Counted from the stretch's first letter, positions 18,606-27,808 are shown. The stretch: 64,000 nt of DNA from Tautonia marina (GCF_009177065.1 NZ_WEZF01000005.1:248001-312000); one strand, 5' to 3'. Made by a program: numbers and translations. Notes: generated by a model not told the origin, from the letters alone.

Positions 18606-19748
18606 ATGGCAGTCGATCGACGGAGACGGAGTCAATGGACGGTTCGTGATTGCTTCGTGTGCCGGACCATTGGTCCGTTCGCATTGCTCTTGATCCTGAC
18701 CCAACCGGTCCTTTCGCAAAGCGATGAGACCTCTCAGGGTCCCGACACGCCAAACCTCTCGCTGATCGACCGATCGATCTCGCTCGTTCGTCCCGAGCAG
18801 GGCGAGCAAGGAGATCATCGGCGACGCTGGCTCACCTGGCGCATCGAATATCGCTTGCGCAATGCCCAACCCACCCCCCTTCGCTTCGATCCCGAAACCC
18901 TCTTTTGCACGGTCGAAGGCTGGGCCTCCAACTCCCGGGCCGAGGGGCACGGCCTCCCCCGACGAGCCGATCACGCGATCCGAGGCGGAGAGCTGTTTCA
19001 ATCTCGCGTGTGTTTGATCGATCATGAAGATCCGACACTCGCGTGCAGCGAACGAGCCACCTTGCAACTCTGGGCTGATGCGCAAGGCACACCCGAGGCT
19101 CCTGCTTCGGGAACCCCCACCGAACCGTCTACCGAGGGGATTCTTGTGGAACCGGGAGCCGTCCTCCGGGTCCGGCTGCTTCTGGAGCATTCCCACCATC
19201 TCTACGGGCTGTCAGAACCTCTGCTTGGCACTCGAGAGCTGAATCTCCGGGTTGGCCCAGCCGCCTTTCGAGACCGTCTCGACCTCGATCGGCCGCTCGC
19301 TCCCGATCGTGAAATGGATCGGCTGAGTCCGATTCCCGAGGAACGGCGCGATCCTCGCGTCTACTTCTCTCCGCCCGACAGCTTGTACCTCGATGCCGCT
19401 CTGTCCGGTTTTCGATCCTTTCAGTTTCGAGACCTGAAAGTCCCGCGCGACGCTCCCATGCGCCTGAGCTTCCGCTACTTCCGATCGAGTGATTCGACCG
19501 GAAAAGTTCGAATGGAGCTGAAGCAGTACAAGGACGTGCCCAACTCGTATCAGGTTCTCACTCAGGCCAAGCGAGTTGAGGAACTGCCCGAATTGGGAGA
19601 ATGGGTGCTGGTCGAGCATCGTTTTCATTCCGACCCGCTGGCCACCACCATGCAACTCCGGTTTTTGATCGACTGTGAGGGAGACGGTCCCTCGGCGGTC
19701 TGGATCGACGACGTGGTCCTTGAACCGATCGACTTGGCGGCGAATTGA
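18606..19748 (+). CDS. Secreted hypothetical protein with C-terminal beta-sandwich-like region
   Basis: This protein of about 380 aa has a basic RRRR leader and a hydrophobic segment ending at VLSQSDE, consistent with a signal peptide. Residues about 40-200 form a variable beta-rich region. The last about 120 residues (YFSPPDSLYLDAALSGF to WIDDVVLEPI) resemble carbohydrate-binding or jelly-roll modules with a closing WIDDV strand. ATG 18606 is preferred because GGAGG lies 7 bases upstream; a GTG at 18528 and an ATG at 18600 are alternatives. I recognise no named family. It is probably a cell-surface or periplasmic protein. Confidence 0.6.
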   Translation: MAVDRRRRSQWTVRDCFVCRTIGPFALLLILTQPVLSQSDETSQGPDTPNLSLIDRSISLVRPEQGEQGDHRRRWLTWRIEYRLRNAQPTPLRFDPETLFCTVEGWASNSRAEGHGLPRRADHAIRGGELFQSRVCLIDHEDPTLACSERATLQLWADAQGTPEAPASGTPTEPSTEGILVEPGAVLRVRLLLEHSHHLYGLSEPLLGTRELNLRVGPAAFRDRLDLDRPLAPDREMDRLSPIPEERRDPRVYFSPPDSLYLDAALSGFRSFQFRDLKVPRDAPMRLSFRYFRSSDSTGKVRMELKQYKDVPNSYQVLTQAKRVEELPELGEWVLVEHRFHSDPLATTMQLRFLIDCEGDGPSAVWIDDVVLEPIDLAAN

Positions 19749-20072
19749 CGGATTGACTTCGCGCGTCAAGAACGGCAAGTCCCGAGTCGGGGCAATGCGG
19801 GTTGCTTCCGTTGCCTTGTTCTGCCCTCTGTTTGCCAGGGGTTCGAAGGACCGAAGGCGGGGCAGAACGGTTCGGCGTGGCGGTCGCAACCCGTTTGTTC
19901 GGAGTTCTCGGAACGCGAAGACGGCGATCAACGCTGGGCTCGGAGGGGACGAGCCATTATAATTTGAGCAACGTCGGGCATTCGCAGTGAGGAGAACCGC
20001 CAAGGGTTCGACTCTCAGAGAGTTTGCCTCAGTCCGGCGTTTCCTCCGCCCTCCCTCCTGTACCAGCCCGCC
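19749..20072. other. Gap upstream of the ccsA-hemA pair
   Basis: These 324 bases contain a 9-bp inverted repeat (19818-19826 with 19860-19868) that could end transcription of the secreted-protein gene, though no T run follows. A good -10 element lies further downstream and is listed separately. No gene is evident. Confidence 0.4.
19958..19963 (+). promoter_or_regulatory. -10 element (TATAAT) upstream of ccsA-hemA
   Basis: A perfect TATAAT in an otherwise GC-rich stretch lies about 110 bases before the ccsA-like gene. No good -35 box is found at 16-18 bases upstream, so the call rests on the -10 hexamer alone. Confidence 0.4.
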
Positions 20073-20954
20073 ATGATCGACCGCCTCAGTGTCCTTTGTT
20101 TCGCCGGGACCTACGGTCTGGCCCTGGCCGCGGATCTGGCCCGCCTGATCCTGAGGGTTCCGGTGCGCTGGCAACTGGCCGTCGGGCTCACGGCGCTGGG
20201 ATGGGTGGTGCATACGGCGTTCCTCGTCAATCTCGCCTGGCGAGTTGGGGAGGTCCCGATTGCCACCGTTTTCCATTCGTTGCTGGTGCTGGCCTGGATT
20301 CTCTCGGGAATCGGCCTGTATTTGACCTTCAGAGCGCCGAAACCCTCGGCGATCGGGGTGTTCGTGCTTCCCCTGGTGCTGGCCTTGCTCGGAACGGCCG
20401 TGGCGATGCCGGCTCAGGCGAGAGCCGACTGGACCCGGCTCGGAGGGTGGGAGACGGTCTGGGGAACGATTCACGGAATCCTGCTGCTGCTCGGAGCGGT
20501 GAGTACCTGCGTTGCATTTCTGGCCGGCCTGATGTACCTCGCCCAGGCCGACCGGTTGAAACGGAAGCGTCCCCAGCGGTTCGGAATCGCCTTGCCCAGC
20601 CTTGAGCAATCAGAGCGATGGAACCGCGCAGCGATTACGCTGGCCTTTCCGATGCTCACCGCCGGGCTGGCGATCGGGATTGCGCTGAATGCGGGTTCGA
20701 GACGGGTCGGCAACGCCGTGCTCGACTGGTCGGACCCGAAGGTCATCAGCGCGGCGGGGCTTTGGGTCGTGTTCGCAGCCTTGCTTCACGTCCGCTATCG
20801 ACCCGAGTGGCGAGGGAAGCGGGTCATGTTACTGACGGTTCTGGCCTTCGCCTTCATGCTGTTCACGCTGCTTGGCGTCGACCTGCTGCTGCCGACCGCT
20901 CATGGGGTGGCCCGTGGGGCGATCGTCGGCCAGAGCCTGGAGGTGTCGCCGTGA
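20073..20954 (+). CDS. CcsA/HemX-like cytochrome c assembly membrane protein
   Basis: This 293-aa integral membrane protein has about eight hydrophobic segments. It belongs to the cytochrome c assembly family (CcsA/CcmC/HemX), with a tryptophan-rich WETVWGTIHGILLLLGAV region in place of the classical WWD box, and conserved His residues in VVHTAFLVNLAW, FHSLLVLAW, IHGILL and LLPTAHGVARG. HemX-type members sit next to hemA and affect glutamyl-tRNA reductase levels; CcsA members move heme for cytochrome c. The stop overlaps the hemA start (GTGA), so the two are translationally coupled. The context favours HemX, but heme export for the cytochromes in this window is also possible. Confidence 0.85.
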   Translation: MIDRLSVLCFAGTYGLALAADLARLILRVPVRWQLAVGLTALGWVVHTAFLVNLAWRVGEVPIATVFHSLLVLAWILSGIGLYLTFRAPKPSAIGVFVLPLVLALLGTAVAMPAQARADWTRLGGWETVWGTIHGILLLLGAVSTCVAFLAGLMYLAQADRLKRKRPQRFGIALPSLEQSERWNRAAITLAFPMLTAGLAIGIALNAGSRRVGNAVLDWSDPKVISAAGLWVVFAALLHVRYRPEWRGKRVMLLTVLAFAFMLFTLLGVDLLLPTAHGVARGAIVGQSLEVSP

Positions 20955-22234
20955 AGCTGATGGCTCTGGGGGTGGATCATCACTCGGCACCCCAGGCAGT
21001 GCGTGAGGCCCTCGCGTTCGACGGCCCGAAGCGAGCCGACGGGCTTCGGGCGATGAAGGCCCGTTTCCCGGACATCGAATTCGTGGTGCTTTCGACCTGT
21101 AACCGGGTTGAGCTGTACGTCGCGGGTGATCCGGAACTGATGCCGCAGGTCGGCGACCTGACCCAGTTCCTGGCCGATTTCCACGGGATTTCCGTCGACC
21201 ACTTCGCAACGCACCTGGTCGATTACCACGACGAGGAGGCCATCGAGCACGCCTTCCGGGTGACGAGCAGCATCGAGAGCCTGGTGATCGGCGAGGGACA
21301 GATTCAGGGGCAAGTGAAGGAAGCCTACGAGGCCGCGAAGGAGATTGGCACGGTCGGGCCGATCTTGCACGAGGTTTTCCAGCAGGCTGCCCGAGTCGGC
21401 AAGCGCGTTCGAGAGGCGACCGGCATGGATCGGGGCCGGCTGTCGATCGCCAGCGTGGCGGTCGATGTGGCTCGTCGCGTCTTCGATCACTTCCAGGACA
21501 AAACGGTCCTGGTGATCGGTGCCGGGAAGATGGCCGAGTTGACCCTTCGCCACCTCGATCCGCTCAAGCCGGGGCGGCTCCTGGTCACCAACCGCAGCTT
21601 CGACCGAGCCCGAGACACGGCGGCCCTGTGGGGAGGGGAGCCCCTCCCGTTCGACGACCTGTATCGGGCACTGGTCGCGGCGGATGTGGTGGTGAGTACC
21701 ACGGCGTCGGCCGAACCGATCGTCTCGTACGAGCTGTATGCCCGAGTGCTGAAGGCACGCAGGTATCGCCTCTCGTTGATCCTCGACATTGCGGTCCCTC
21801 GCGATTTCGACCCCCGGATCAACCAGCTGGAGATGGCCAATCTCTACAGTGTGGATGACCTCCAGGCCGAGGCCGACGCCAACCGCAAAGGTCGGCTCCG
21901 CGCCGTGGAAACGGCCTCCATGATCGTCAGCGAGGAGACGGCGGCGTGCGTCGAGGCAATCCGGCACCGGCACCACGCCGGCTCGATCCTCCGACAACTG
22001 GGCGACTATTCCGACGCGGTCCGGAACCGGGAGCTGGATCGTCTGTTTGCCTCTCGACCCCACCTCGACGAGAGCGACCGCAAGGCGATCGCCCAGACAC
22101 TCCACCGCTTTCAAAATCAACTGTTGCACCATCCGAGAACCGCGCTCAGGTCGGCTACGACCGTTGCCGACGGTTCCGGACGATCGTTGATCGACGCGGT
22201 GCGCCACCTGTTTGGTCTGCGAGAGGGAGCCTGA
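20951..22234 (+). CDS. hemA: Glutamyl-tRNA reductase
   Basis: This enzyme reduces glutamyl-tRNA to glutamate-1-semialdehyde, the first step of the C5 route to heme. The 427-aa product is of normal length. The catalytic Cys is in LSTCNRVELYV. The N-terminal GVDHHSAP, the SIESLVIGEGQIQGQVK segment and the NADPH-binding VLVIGAGKMAELTLRHL are all present, followed by a dimerisation helix region. The GTG start at 20951 overlaps the preceding stop by four bases. An ATG nine bases later is an alternative. Confidence 0.97.
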   Translation: MKLMALGVDHHSAPQAVREALAFDGPKRADGLRAMKARFPDIEFVVLSTCNRVELYVAGDPELMPQVGDLTQFLADFHGISVDHFATHLVDYHDEEAIEHAFRVTSSIESLVIGEGQIQGQVKEAYEAAKEIGTVGPILHEVFQQAARVGKRVREATGMDRGRLSIASVAVDVARRVFDHFQDKTVLVIGAGKMAELTLRHLDPLKPGRLLVTNRSFDRARDTAALWGGEPLPFDDLYRALVAADVVVSTTASAEPIVSYELYARVLKARRYRLSLILDIAVPRDFDPRINQLEMANLYSVDDLQAEADANRKGRLRAVETASMIVSEETAACVEAIRHRHHAGSILRQLGDYSDAVRNRELDRLFASRPHLDESDRKAIAQTLHRFQNQLLHHPRTALRSATTVADGSGRSLIDAVRHLFGLREGA

Positions 22235-22462
22235 AGACTCTCGTGGAGAAAACTGGGTGGGCCAGCTCGACCGAACCCGCCCACCCGACGGGAGTGGTCC
22301 TCGCCGCCGGTGACTTGTCGGACGGTGTGATCACTCGTAGCATGATCTCGAAAGGGGCGAGTCCCCGTCCCGTCCTTACCGCCCGACCGGGCGACCGATT
22401 GCACCGGTCTGCGAGCCTTTGCCCGCGGCCGAGTCCGTCACGCTCCGATTCGGGGGCCCGTC

Positions 22463-22927
22463 ATGGCCGATTCCTCCTTGAAACGCCTGCTCCTCATCGT
22501 CACCGGCAGCCATCTTCGCGCGGAAGAGGTCGATCGTCCCCTGGCGTATTACCTTCGCAAAGAAATCGAGCGATCCCTGGAAACTCTGGAGGATGCGGGG
22601 GGCTTTCAGGTCCGGGTCGTCTCTGACCTGCGATGGCTGCACGATGAGGTCTTTCAGGAGATGCCCACGATTTCGCTCGGCGGCCCTGGGGTCAACCTGC
22701 TGGCTCATCGCTGGTTGGAAGAGCTGCCCCTCTCCCTGGCGGTCGAAGATCAGTACTTCATCCAGATGGACCCTGACCTCTCAGAACTGAAGGTCAGTAT
22801 CTGGGGCATGGATAATCCGAAGACGCAGATTGCGGTCTCGGCCTTCGTGAGCCGGTTTCTGCCGCGGTTTCTCGAACGATGTCTGATCGAAACGCCCGAT
22901 CCGATCGACCTCGACGACTTTGAATAA
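22463..22927 (+). CDS. Conserved-looking hypothetical protein
   Basis: This 154-aa soluble protein has no signal peptide. It alternates strands and helices (LKRLLLIVTGSHLR, FQVRVVSDLRWLHDEVFQ, TISLGGPGVNLLAHRWLEELP, KVSIWGMDNPKTQIAVSAFVSRFLPRFL), an alpha/beta pattern with a GGPGVN loop that could bind a small ligand. I do not recognise a family. It lies between hemA and a TPR-like gene, all on the plus strand, with an 18 to 26-base gap to the latter, so these two may be co-transcribed. Confidence 0.65.
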   Translation: MADSSLKRLLLIVTGSHLRAEEVDRPLAYYLRKEIERSLETLEDAGGFQVRVVSDLRWLHDEVFQEMPTISLGGPGVNLLAHRWLEELPLSLAVEDQYFIQMDPDLSELKVSIWGMDNPKTQIAVSAFVSRFLPRFLERCLIETPDPIDLDDFE

Positions 22928-22953
22928 GCCCTCTCCTTAATGTTTTGTCTGGT

Positions 22954-24036
22954 ATGTCGCGCCGTCGCCCCTCCCAATCTCGCTTTCGAAGATCGCCCAG
23001 GTCGGCTCCCACGGATCGGGCGACGAAGGCTAAGGTACGACGCCCGGTGGTCGCGGCCCTGGGGTTGACGATGCTCCTCCTGATCCTCGTCGGTGGGATC
23101 ATCTGGAGAACTCGCCTCGGCGCGTCGAGAGACGGGACTCCGGCTCCCTCGTCCCTTGCCGGTGATTGGAAAGGGGGCGCGGGTGATCGTTCGGCCTGGT
23201 TGCGACGCATTGATGAACTGAGGGTCGAGGATCGACCGATCGAGGCCATGACGACCGGATGGGCGGCCTATCGCTCGGTGGCCCCCGGAGAGCGCACCGA
23301 GGTTCTCAAGGCCCTGACCCTCGCCCAGCTGGCGGACGTTCCCGAAGATCAGGCGACCGCCTCCTTGCAACGGAGGGTTGAGGCCGATCCGGACGAGCTG
23401 GACGCCAGGGTGGCCTTGCTCCGCCGTTCGCTGGTGGCCAGCCCCTTGCCGCTCGATCAACCTCGAATCGGCCGCTCCTCGGAGAGAACGGAGCTCGCCT
23501 TGAACGAGCTGACGACCTTGCTGGAGCAGCACCCCGATCATCCCGGGGCTCGGGAGGCCGTGATTGACGCCTTGCTCGACTCGGGACGGATTGAGGAGGC
23601 GCGATCGCTCTTGCGAGCGTGGCCAGAGGCCTTCGTAGACGATCCGAGACGCTTGCGACTTCAGGCCCGCCTCGATCTTGATTTCGAAGGCCGGCCCGAC
23701 CAGGCTATCGAGGCGCTCACCACACTGCTCTCCTCGACTCCGCACGACTGGCACCTTCGCGCCCGACTCTCTCGGGCCCTGGAGATGCAAGGAGCATTTG
23801 AAGACGCCCGCCGTCAGGCCCGAATCGTCGATCAGCTCCGGGAACGTCTCGATCCCGATCGGCTCGGCCGACGACTTGCAACCGCGATCCGAAGACTCGA
23901 CACCCCGGAATCTCTCGACGACCTGGCAAACCTCTGCGCCTCGGTCGGGTTGACCAAACTGGCCTCGGCCTGGCGGCTCGAAGCGGAAACGCTTCGAGCC
24001 GCCCAGGCGTTGCGTAATCGACCTCCAGGCACCTGA
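22954..24036 (+). CDS. Membrane-anchored TPR-like protein
   Basis: This protein of about 360 aa has a very basic N-terminal tail (MSRRRPSQSRFRR) and one transmembrane segment (about residues 32-51, VAALGLTMLLLILVGGIIW). The rest consists of helical repeats typical of tetratricopeptide domains (for example HPDHPGAREAVIDALLDSGR and DWHLRARLSRALEMQG). The repeat region is probably outside the cytoplasm. TPR domains mediate protein contacts; the partner is unknown. ATG 22954 is chosen over a TTG nine bases upstream. Confidence 0.7.
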   Translation: MSRRRPSQSRFRRSPRSAPTDRATKAKVRRPVVAALGLTMLLLILVGGIIWRTRLGASRDGTPAPSSLAGDWKGGAGDRSAWLRRIDELRVEDRPIEAMTTGWAAYRSVAPGERTEVLKALTLAQLADVPEDQATASLQRRVEADPDELDARVALLRRSLVASPLPLDQPRIGRSSERTELALNELTTLLEQHPDHPGAREAVIDALLDSGRIEEARSLLRAWPEAFVDDPRRLRLQARLDLDFEGRPDQAIEALTTLLSSTPHDWHLRARLSRALEMQGAFEDARRQARIVDQLRERLDPDRLGRRLATAIRRLDTPESLDDLANLCASVGLTKLASAWRLEAETLRAAQALRNRPPGT

Positions 24037-24091
24037 TGACCTGGAACAGGGGACCCCGCCGATTGGTCAGACGAGGCCCTCGGGAGTCACA

Positions 24092-25399
24092 TCACTCGCT
24101 GACCTGGGTTTCGAGGAACCGGGCGAGGCGATGGAAGTCGGACTTCTCTTTGATGAAACGGACCACGGTGATCAACGTCTTCGGATCGACGAGGTGATCG
24201 AAGTCGACGTAGTTCAAATCGAGCTGACCAGCCACCGAGATCATCACGCCGTCGCGGTTCTCTTCCACCAGCGCTCGATACGCCCCGACGCCAAGCTGAC
24301 TGCCGAGCATCACGTCGAAGGCGTGCGGAGCCGCGCATCGGGATTCGTACCCAAGCTGCAGGCCGGTCACTTTCCGAGACTTGCCCGTTTCCTTCTTGTA
24401 CTCCTCGGAGACGAGGCGGGAGAAGGTCCGGCCGAGATCCACCTGGGCAATCGAGATGTGCCCGTGATCGTCTCGGGGAATTCCCTTGAGGTACTCGGAC
24501 GGCAGGAACTCCGCGAGCCCTTCGGCCAGGACAATGACGCCGAATTCCTTGCCCTCGCGTTCCCGAGTCCGCATTGCCGAGACGATGTGGCGCACGACCT
24601 CGGGCAGGTTCATGATCTTCCGGGTCTTGGTCTCGCCGGTGTTCGGGTCGGTGGTCGTTTCCTGAGACGCAAACCGACCGGAGACGTCCTCGACGCTCAG
24701 CACCAGGCTCGCCTCGCCGGCCATGGCCGCGCCATAGGCGAGCCACCCGGCCGATCGGCCCATGGTTTCGGCCAGATAGTAGGCCCGGGTCGCCTCGGCA
24801 TCGGCCAGGAGGTTCCGGATCTCGCCAGCCAAGGTTTCGACTGCGGTGAAGTAGCCGAAGGTGAAGTCGATTCCGAGGTAGTCGTTATCAATCGTCTTCG
24901 GAACATGGACGACCCGAATGTGCCGGGAGCCCTTGTCCAGATGCTTCTGGACCAGTCGAAACTTGTTGGCCGACTTCAGGGTGTCGTCGCCACCGATCGA
25001 GACGAGGGCATCGACCTCCAGCGAGGCCAGTGCGGCGTGAACCGTCCGGAGCGGTGCGTTCTTCTCGGAATCGGCCAGGTCGTCGGGATGGTTGACGTGC
25101 TTGCCGGGGTTGGTCCGGGCCGTGCCAATCATGATCCCCCGGCTGTTCCGGGTGCGTCGGAGACGCTGAGCGTCGATGGTGATGTAGTCGCGGCCCTCGA
25201 CCAAGGGGCGATCGGGAGCGTACTCGACCAGATGCGAGTAGCCATTCAGGATGCCAACCACCGAGATCCCTTGCCTCAGGAACGAGGCGGCTGCCGTCGA
25301 AATCACGGCGTTGGCTGCCGGGGCGGGTCCACCGGCAAAAAGGATGGCGACGCGGCGAATCGGCGGCTGGTCGCCGGACCCCTGGTTCTGCGCAGTCAT
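24092..25399 (-). CDS. pfp: 6-phosphofructokinase, pyrophosphate-dependent type
   Basis: This 435-aa PfkA-superfamily enzyme phosphorylates fructose 6-phosphate. The donor-defining positions read GGDDT (136-140) and PKTIDND (167-173). In E. coli ATP-PFK these are Gly104 and Gly124; here they are Asp139 and Lys168, the pair that excludes ATP and marks PPi-dependent enzymes. The N-terminal loop is AGGPAPAANAV. A MGRSAGWLAYGAA motif follows. The reaction is expected to be reversible, serving glycolysis and gluconeogenesis. ATG 25399 begins a short polar tail before the core. No other glycolytic gene is adjacent. Confidence 0.92.
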   Translation of the reverse strand: MTAQNQGSGDQPPIRRVAILFAGGPAPAANAVISTAAASFLRQGISVVGILNGYSHLVEYAPDRPLVEGRDYITIDAQRLRRTRNSRGIMIGTARTNPGKHVNHPDDLADSEKNAPLRTVHAALASLEVDALVSIGGDDTLKSANKFRLVQKHLDKGSRHIRVVHVPKTIDNDYLGIDFTFGYFTAVETLAGEIRNLLADAEATRAYYLAETMGRSAGWLAYGAAMAGEASLVLSVEDVSGRFASQETTTDPNTGETKTRKIMNLPEVVRHIVSAMRTREREGKEFGVIVLAEGLAEFLPSEYLKGIPRDDHGHISIAQVDLGRTFSRLVSEEYKKETGKSRKVTGLQLGYESRCAAPHAFDVMLGSQLGVGAYRALVEENRDGVMISVAGQLDLNYVDFDHLVDPKTLITVVRFIKEKSDFHRLARFLETQVSE

Positions 25400-25444
25400 G
25401 GGAGCTCCAAAGGCATTTCGGAGAATGATCCAGAATCCAGAGGG

Positions 25445-25474
25445 ATCATACCGAAAGTCCAGGGTCCTCTGGAA
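25445..25474 (-). promoter_or_regulatory. Possible promoter of the phosphofructokinase gene
   Basis: On the minus strand TTCCAG (25469-25474) and TATGAT (25445-25450) are separated by 18 bases, about 45 bases upstream of the start codon. The -10 match is fair and the -35 match weak. Confidence 0.3.
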
Positions 25475-25543
25475 CTGCGGAAACGCCTTGGCAGTCTCAG
25501 GGAGTCATCGTCGAACGCTCGAATATCTCCCAACGGGGAACGG

Positions 25544-26590
25544 TCATCGATGGACCGACCACCACCGCCGAACCCCCGACCCCATGCGACGACTCCAGGT
25601 CCAGGCCCTGGCGGATCGAAGGGAATCGAGTCGCACCGAACGTCGGGCTGAGGCTTGCGCCTCGATCGCCGATTGCGTCGCGGCCTGAGCTTCGAGCAGT
25701 TGAGCGCGGGCATCGTGAAGCCGTTGACGCTCGTCGGAAAGGTGGCGAGTGAGCAACTGGGTCTGAAGGCGATACCAGTTTCGCTCGGCCTGAAGCTCAT
25801 CGAGTGCCGGGTCGGGATCGCACGGGTAGCCGAGCACGTCGAAGGTCTTGCGTTGCTGATCGGCAATCGTCTCGGCAATCTGGGCCGGAATCAGCTCGCG
25901 CCAGATGCCGGGGCGGCCCAGGCCAAAATGGTACTGCCAGACCTGGAGATTGGAGCGCCGGGCGTCAATGGTGAAATAGCCGACGACCTCATGAGGGGGT
26001 CGGATGATCCGGTGATCGATGCGGAGGGCCAGGTTTTCGAGCTTCGGGATCGGATCGGCCACCAGATCCTCATAACGAACCTGGAGCACGCCTGGCCGGT
26101 CCCACCAGGCAGGGCTGAACGTCAAGACGGCTCCGGGATGCGAAATCCCGGCATATTGCCGGAACTCAAGACTGATGGGAGACGCCCCGCGAAGAGTTCG
26201 TGGCGTACCGGTCGCATCGGTCCATTCCGGCGCGGTCAGGGTGTGTTGCGCGTAGTTCAAGGCCGAAATCAAGACATCGAGGGGATGCCGGGCCGGCGTC
26301 AAGACCCGAAACCCATGCCGGGCGATCAGGGCATCGAAGCTCGGGTCGGGGTACTGATGAATCTGGAGAATACAGCGCGAGGGAAGGTGATCCCAGTCGA
26401 GTTGTTCCGGGCGGTCGACCGCCAGTTCCACCAATCCGTAAAGGGACGCAATAAGCCCTCGGACCCAGGTGTTCCCGGATCGAGGTGTCCCGATCACCGC
26501 CAGTCGAAGTGGCTGATTGACCAACTCGGCTTCCGGAGTCACCACAAGCCGATCCGCTCCTTCGAGGGATCGACGCTCGACCTCACTCAT
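25544..26590 (-). CDS. Sulfotransferase-like protein with C-terminal coiled coil
   Basis: The product is about 348 aa. The N-terminal part has the P-loop-like 5'-PAPS binding motif of sulfotransferases (LAVIGTPRSGNTWVRGL) and a second motif with RHPLDVLISALNYA and LQVRYEDLVADP, as in bacterial Sulfotransfer families. After about residue 235 comes a helical, Gln/Ala/Arg-rich tail (ERNWYRLQTQLLTRHLSDE onward) predicted to form a coiled coil, with a basic end. The substrate is unknown; a glycan or lipid is likely. ATG 26590 is chosen; a GTG at 26650 would add 20 residues. It is divergent from a methyltransferase gene. Confidence 0.8.
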   Translation of the reverse strand: MSEVERRSLEGADRLVVTPEAELVNQPLRLAVIGTPRSGNTWVRGLIASLYGLVELAVDRPEQLDWDHLPSRCILQIHQYPDPSFDALIARHGFRVLTPARHPLDVLISALNYAQHTLTAPEWTDATGTPRTLRGASPISLEFRQYAGISHPGAVLTFSPAWWDRPGVLQVRYEDLVADPIPKLENLALRIDHRIIRPPHEVVGYFTIDARRSNLQVWQYHFGLGRPGIWRELIPAQIAETIADQQRKTFDVLGYPCDPDPALDELQAERNWYRLQTQLLTRHLSDERQRLHDARAQLLEAQAATQSAIEAQASARRSVRLDSLRSARAWTWSRRMGSGVRRWWSVHR

Positions 26591-27010
26591 CGTCACAGGT
26601 CCGACTCCTTCTCCCTCGCCATTCCCCTCCTCCAAACCGGGGCTTACCACGGATCATTCCCCCTGGCAAGACAAGAATCCGACGAATTCACAAGCTGGGG
26701 CACCTGGCGAAACCAGGTGAGCTCCCCCCCCGAATTTCAGCCCTTGGTCATCGCTCGACCGATCGCTCAGTACGGAACCCACACCCGACCAAAATTCGAT
26801 TTGACACATCAACACAATCAACACTCGCAATCTTCTTGTGACAACTTCTGAGATTCTTGGCTCGATTCTCGGTCGGCGACCCGTTATCATGGGAGAGTCG
26901 AAACGTTTGACGCGGCATGGTTTCAGGCAGCGTTCAAGGCACCATGATGCTCAACGCCGAGACATCTTTTCCTCTAACCTTTCAACATTCATTTTTCTCG
27001 ACAACTTAAG
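26591..27010. other. AT-richer divergent intergenic region
   Basis: These 420 bases separate the divergent sulfotransferase and methyltransferase genes. The part from 26790 to 27010 is clearly richer in A and T. It contains TTGACA at 26801-26806 on the plus strand, but I see no convincing -10 box at the right distance. It probably holds promoters for both genes. Confidence 0.4.
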
Positions 27011-27778
27011 ATGACGAAACGCCATCGAATTCAGTTTCCTCGTGAGAAACAAGATCTTGCGCAGAATGAAGCGTTCTTTTACTTGCTGACAGGTGATTCG
27101 AAACGCAAGATCCGCTTCCACGATTACGATGAAATCTACAAGATCCCCGGCCTTTATGAACAACTGTTCTACGACCGCTTGAAATGCATTTCTCACAAAA
27201 AGGTTTGTGAGATTCTCAAGTCGGCCGTCGACCAGTCCAAGGACAACCTCTCCGAGCTTCGAGTCCTGGATCTCGGCGCCGGCAACGGCATCGTTGGCGA
27301 AACCCTCAAGACGATGGGAGTCTCGCGGGTCGTCGGAATCGACATCATCCCCGATGCCGCGCAGGCGACCGAACGGGATCGGCCGGGCGTCTACGACGAA
27401 TATTACGTCGCGGATTTGACGGATCTCTCCGAGGAACAGTCTGAGGAGATCCGAACATGGTCGCTCGACTGCTTGACGACCGTCGCGGCCCTCGGGTTTG
27501 GTGACATTCCTCCCCGGGCGTTTATCTCTGCGGTCAACCTGTTACAAAACGAAGCGTGGGTCGCATTCAACATCAAGGAATCGTTCCTCGATGAGAATGA
27601 CATGAGTGGGTTCTCCCAGATGATCAGGCAACTGATCTTCTCAAAGTACCTCGACCTCTATCATCTGGAACGCTATCGTCACCGCCTCTCCATCACCGGC
27701 GAACCCCTGTATTACTTCGCGGTCGCGGGCCGAAAGAATGCAGACATCCCGATTGACTTTATGAAGCGGGATCGCTGA
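27011..27778 (+). CDS. Class I SAM-dependent methyltransferase
   Basis: This 255-aa protein has the Rossmann methyltransferase motif I VLDLGAGNGIVGETL and motif II VVGIDIIPDAAQ (acidic residue for SAM ribose). A later DCLTTVAALGFGD covers the motif IV region. The N-terminus is unusual, rich in Lys, Arg and aromatic residues (LTGDSKRKIRFHDYDEIYKIPGLYEQLFYDRLKC has no SAM motif). The substrate is unknown. The gene is visibly richer in A/T codons than its neighbours, especially in its first third, which may indicate later acquisition. A hairpin follows the stop. Confidence 0.82.
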   Translation: MTKRHRIQFPREKQDLAQNEAFFYLLTGDSKRKIRFHDYDEIYKIPGLYEQLFYDRLKCISHKKVCEILKSAVDQSKDNLSELRVLDLGAGNGIVGETLKTMGVSRVVGIDIIPDAAQATERDRPGVYDEYYVADLTDLSEEQSEEIRTWSLDCLTTVAALGFGDIPPRAFISAVNLLQNEAWVAFNIKESFLDENDMSGFSQMIRQLIFSKYLDLYHLERYRHRLSITGEPLYYFAVAGRKNADIPIDFMKRDR

Positions 27779-27808
27779 GTCAGGGGTGCCATCCGATCGA
27801 GGTCAGCC

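Noticed and set aside
19212-20609. Minus-strand open frame of 465 codons
   Set aside because: Antisense to the secreted-protein gene and ccsA-like gene. The product is Gln/Arg/Gly-rich low-complexity sequence with no motif.
20900-22207. Minus-strand open frame of 435 codons
   Set aside because: Antisense to hemA, which is certain.
24131-25651. Plus-strand open frame of 506 codons
   Set aside because: Antisense to the phosphofructokinase gene, which has all family motifs. The frame is kept open by GC-rich codons.
26801-26806. TTGACA as promoter of the methyltransferase gene
   Set aside because: No acceptable -10 box lies 16-18 bases downstream.
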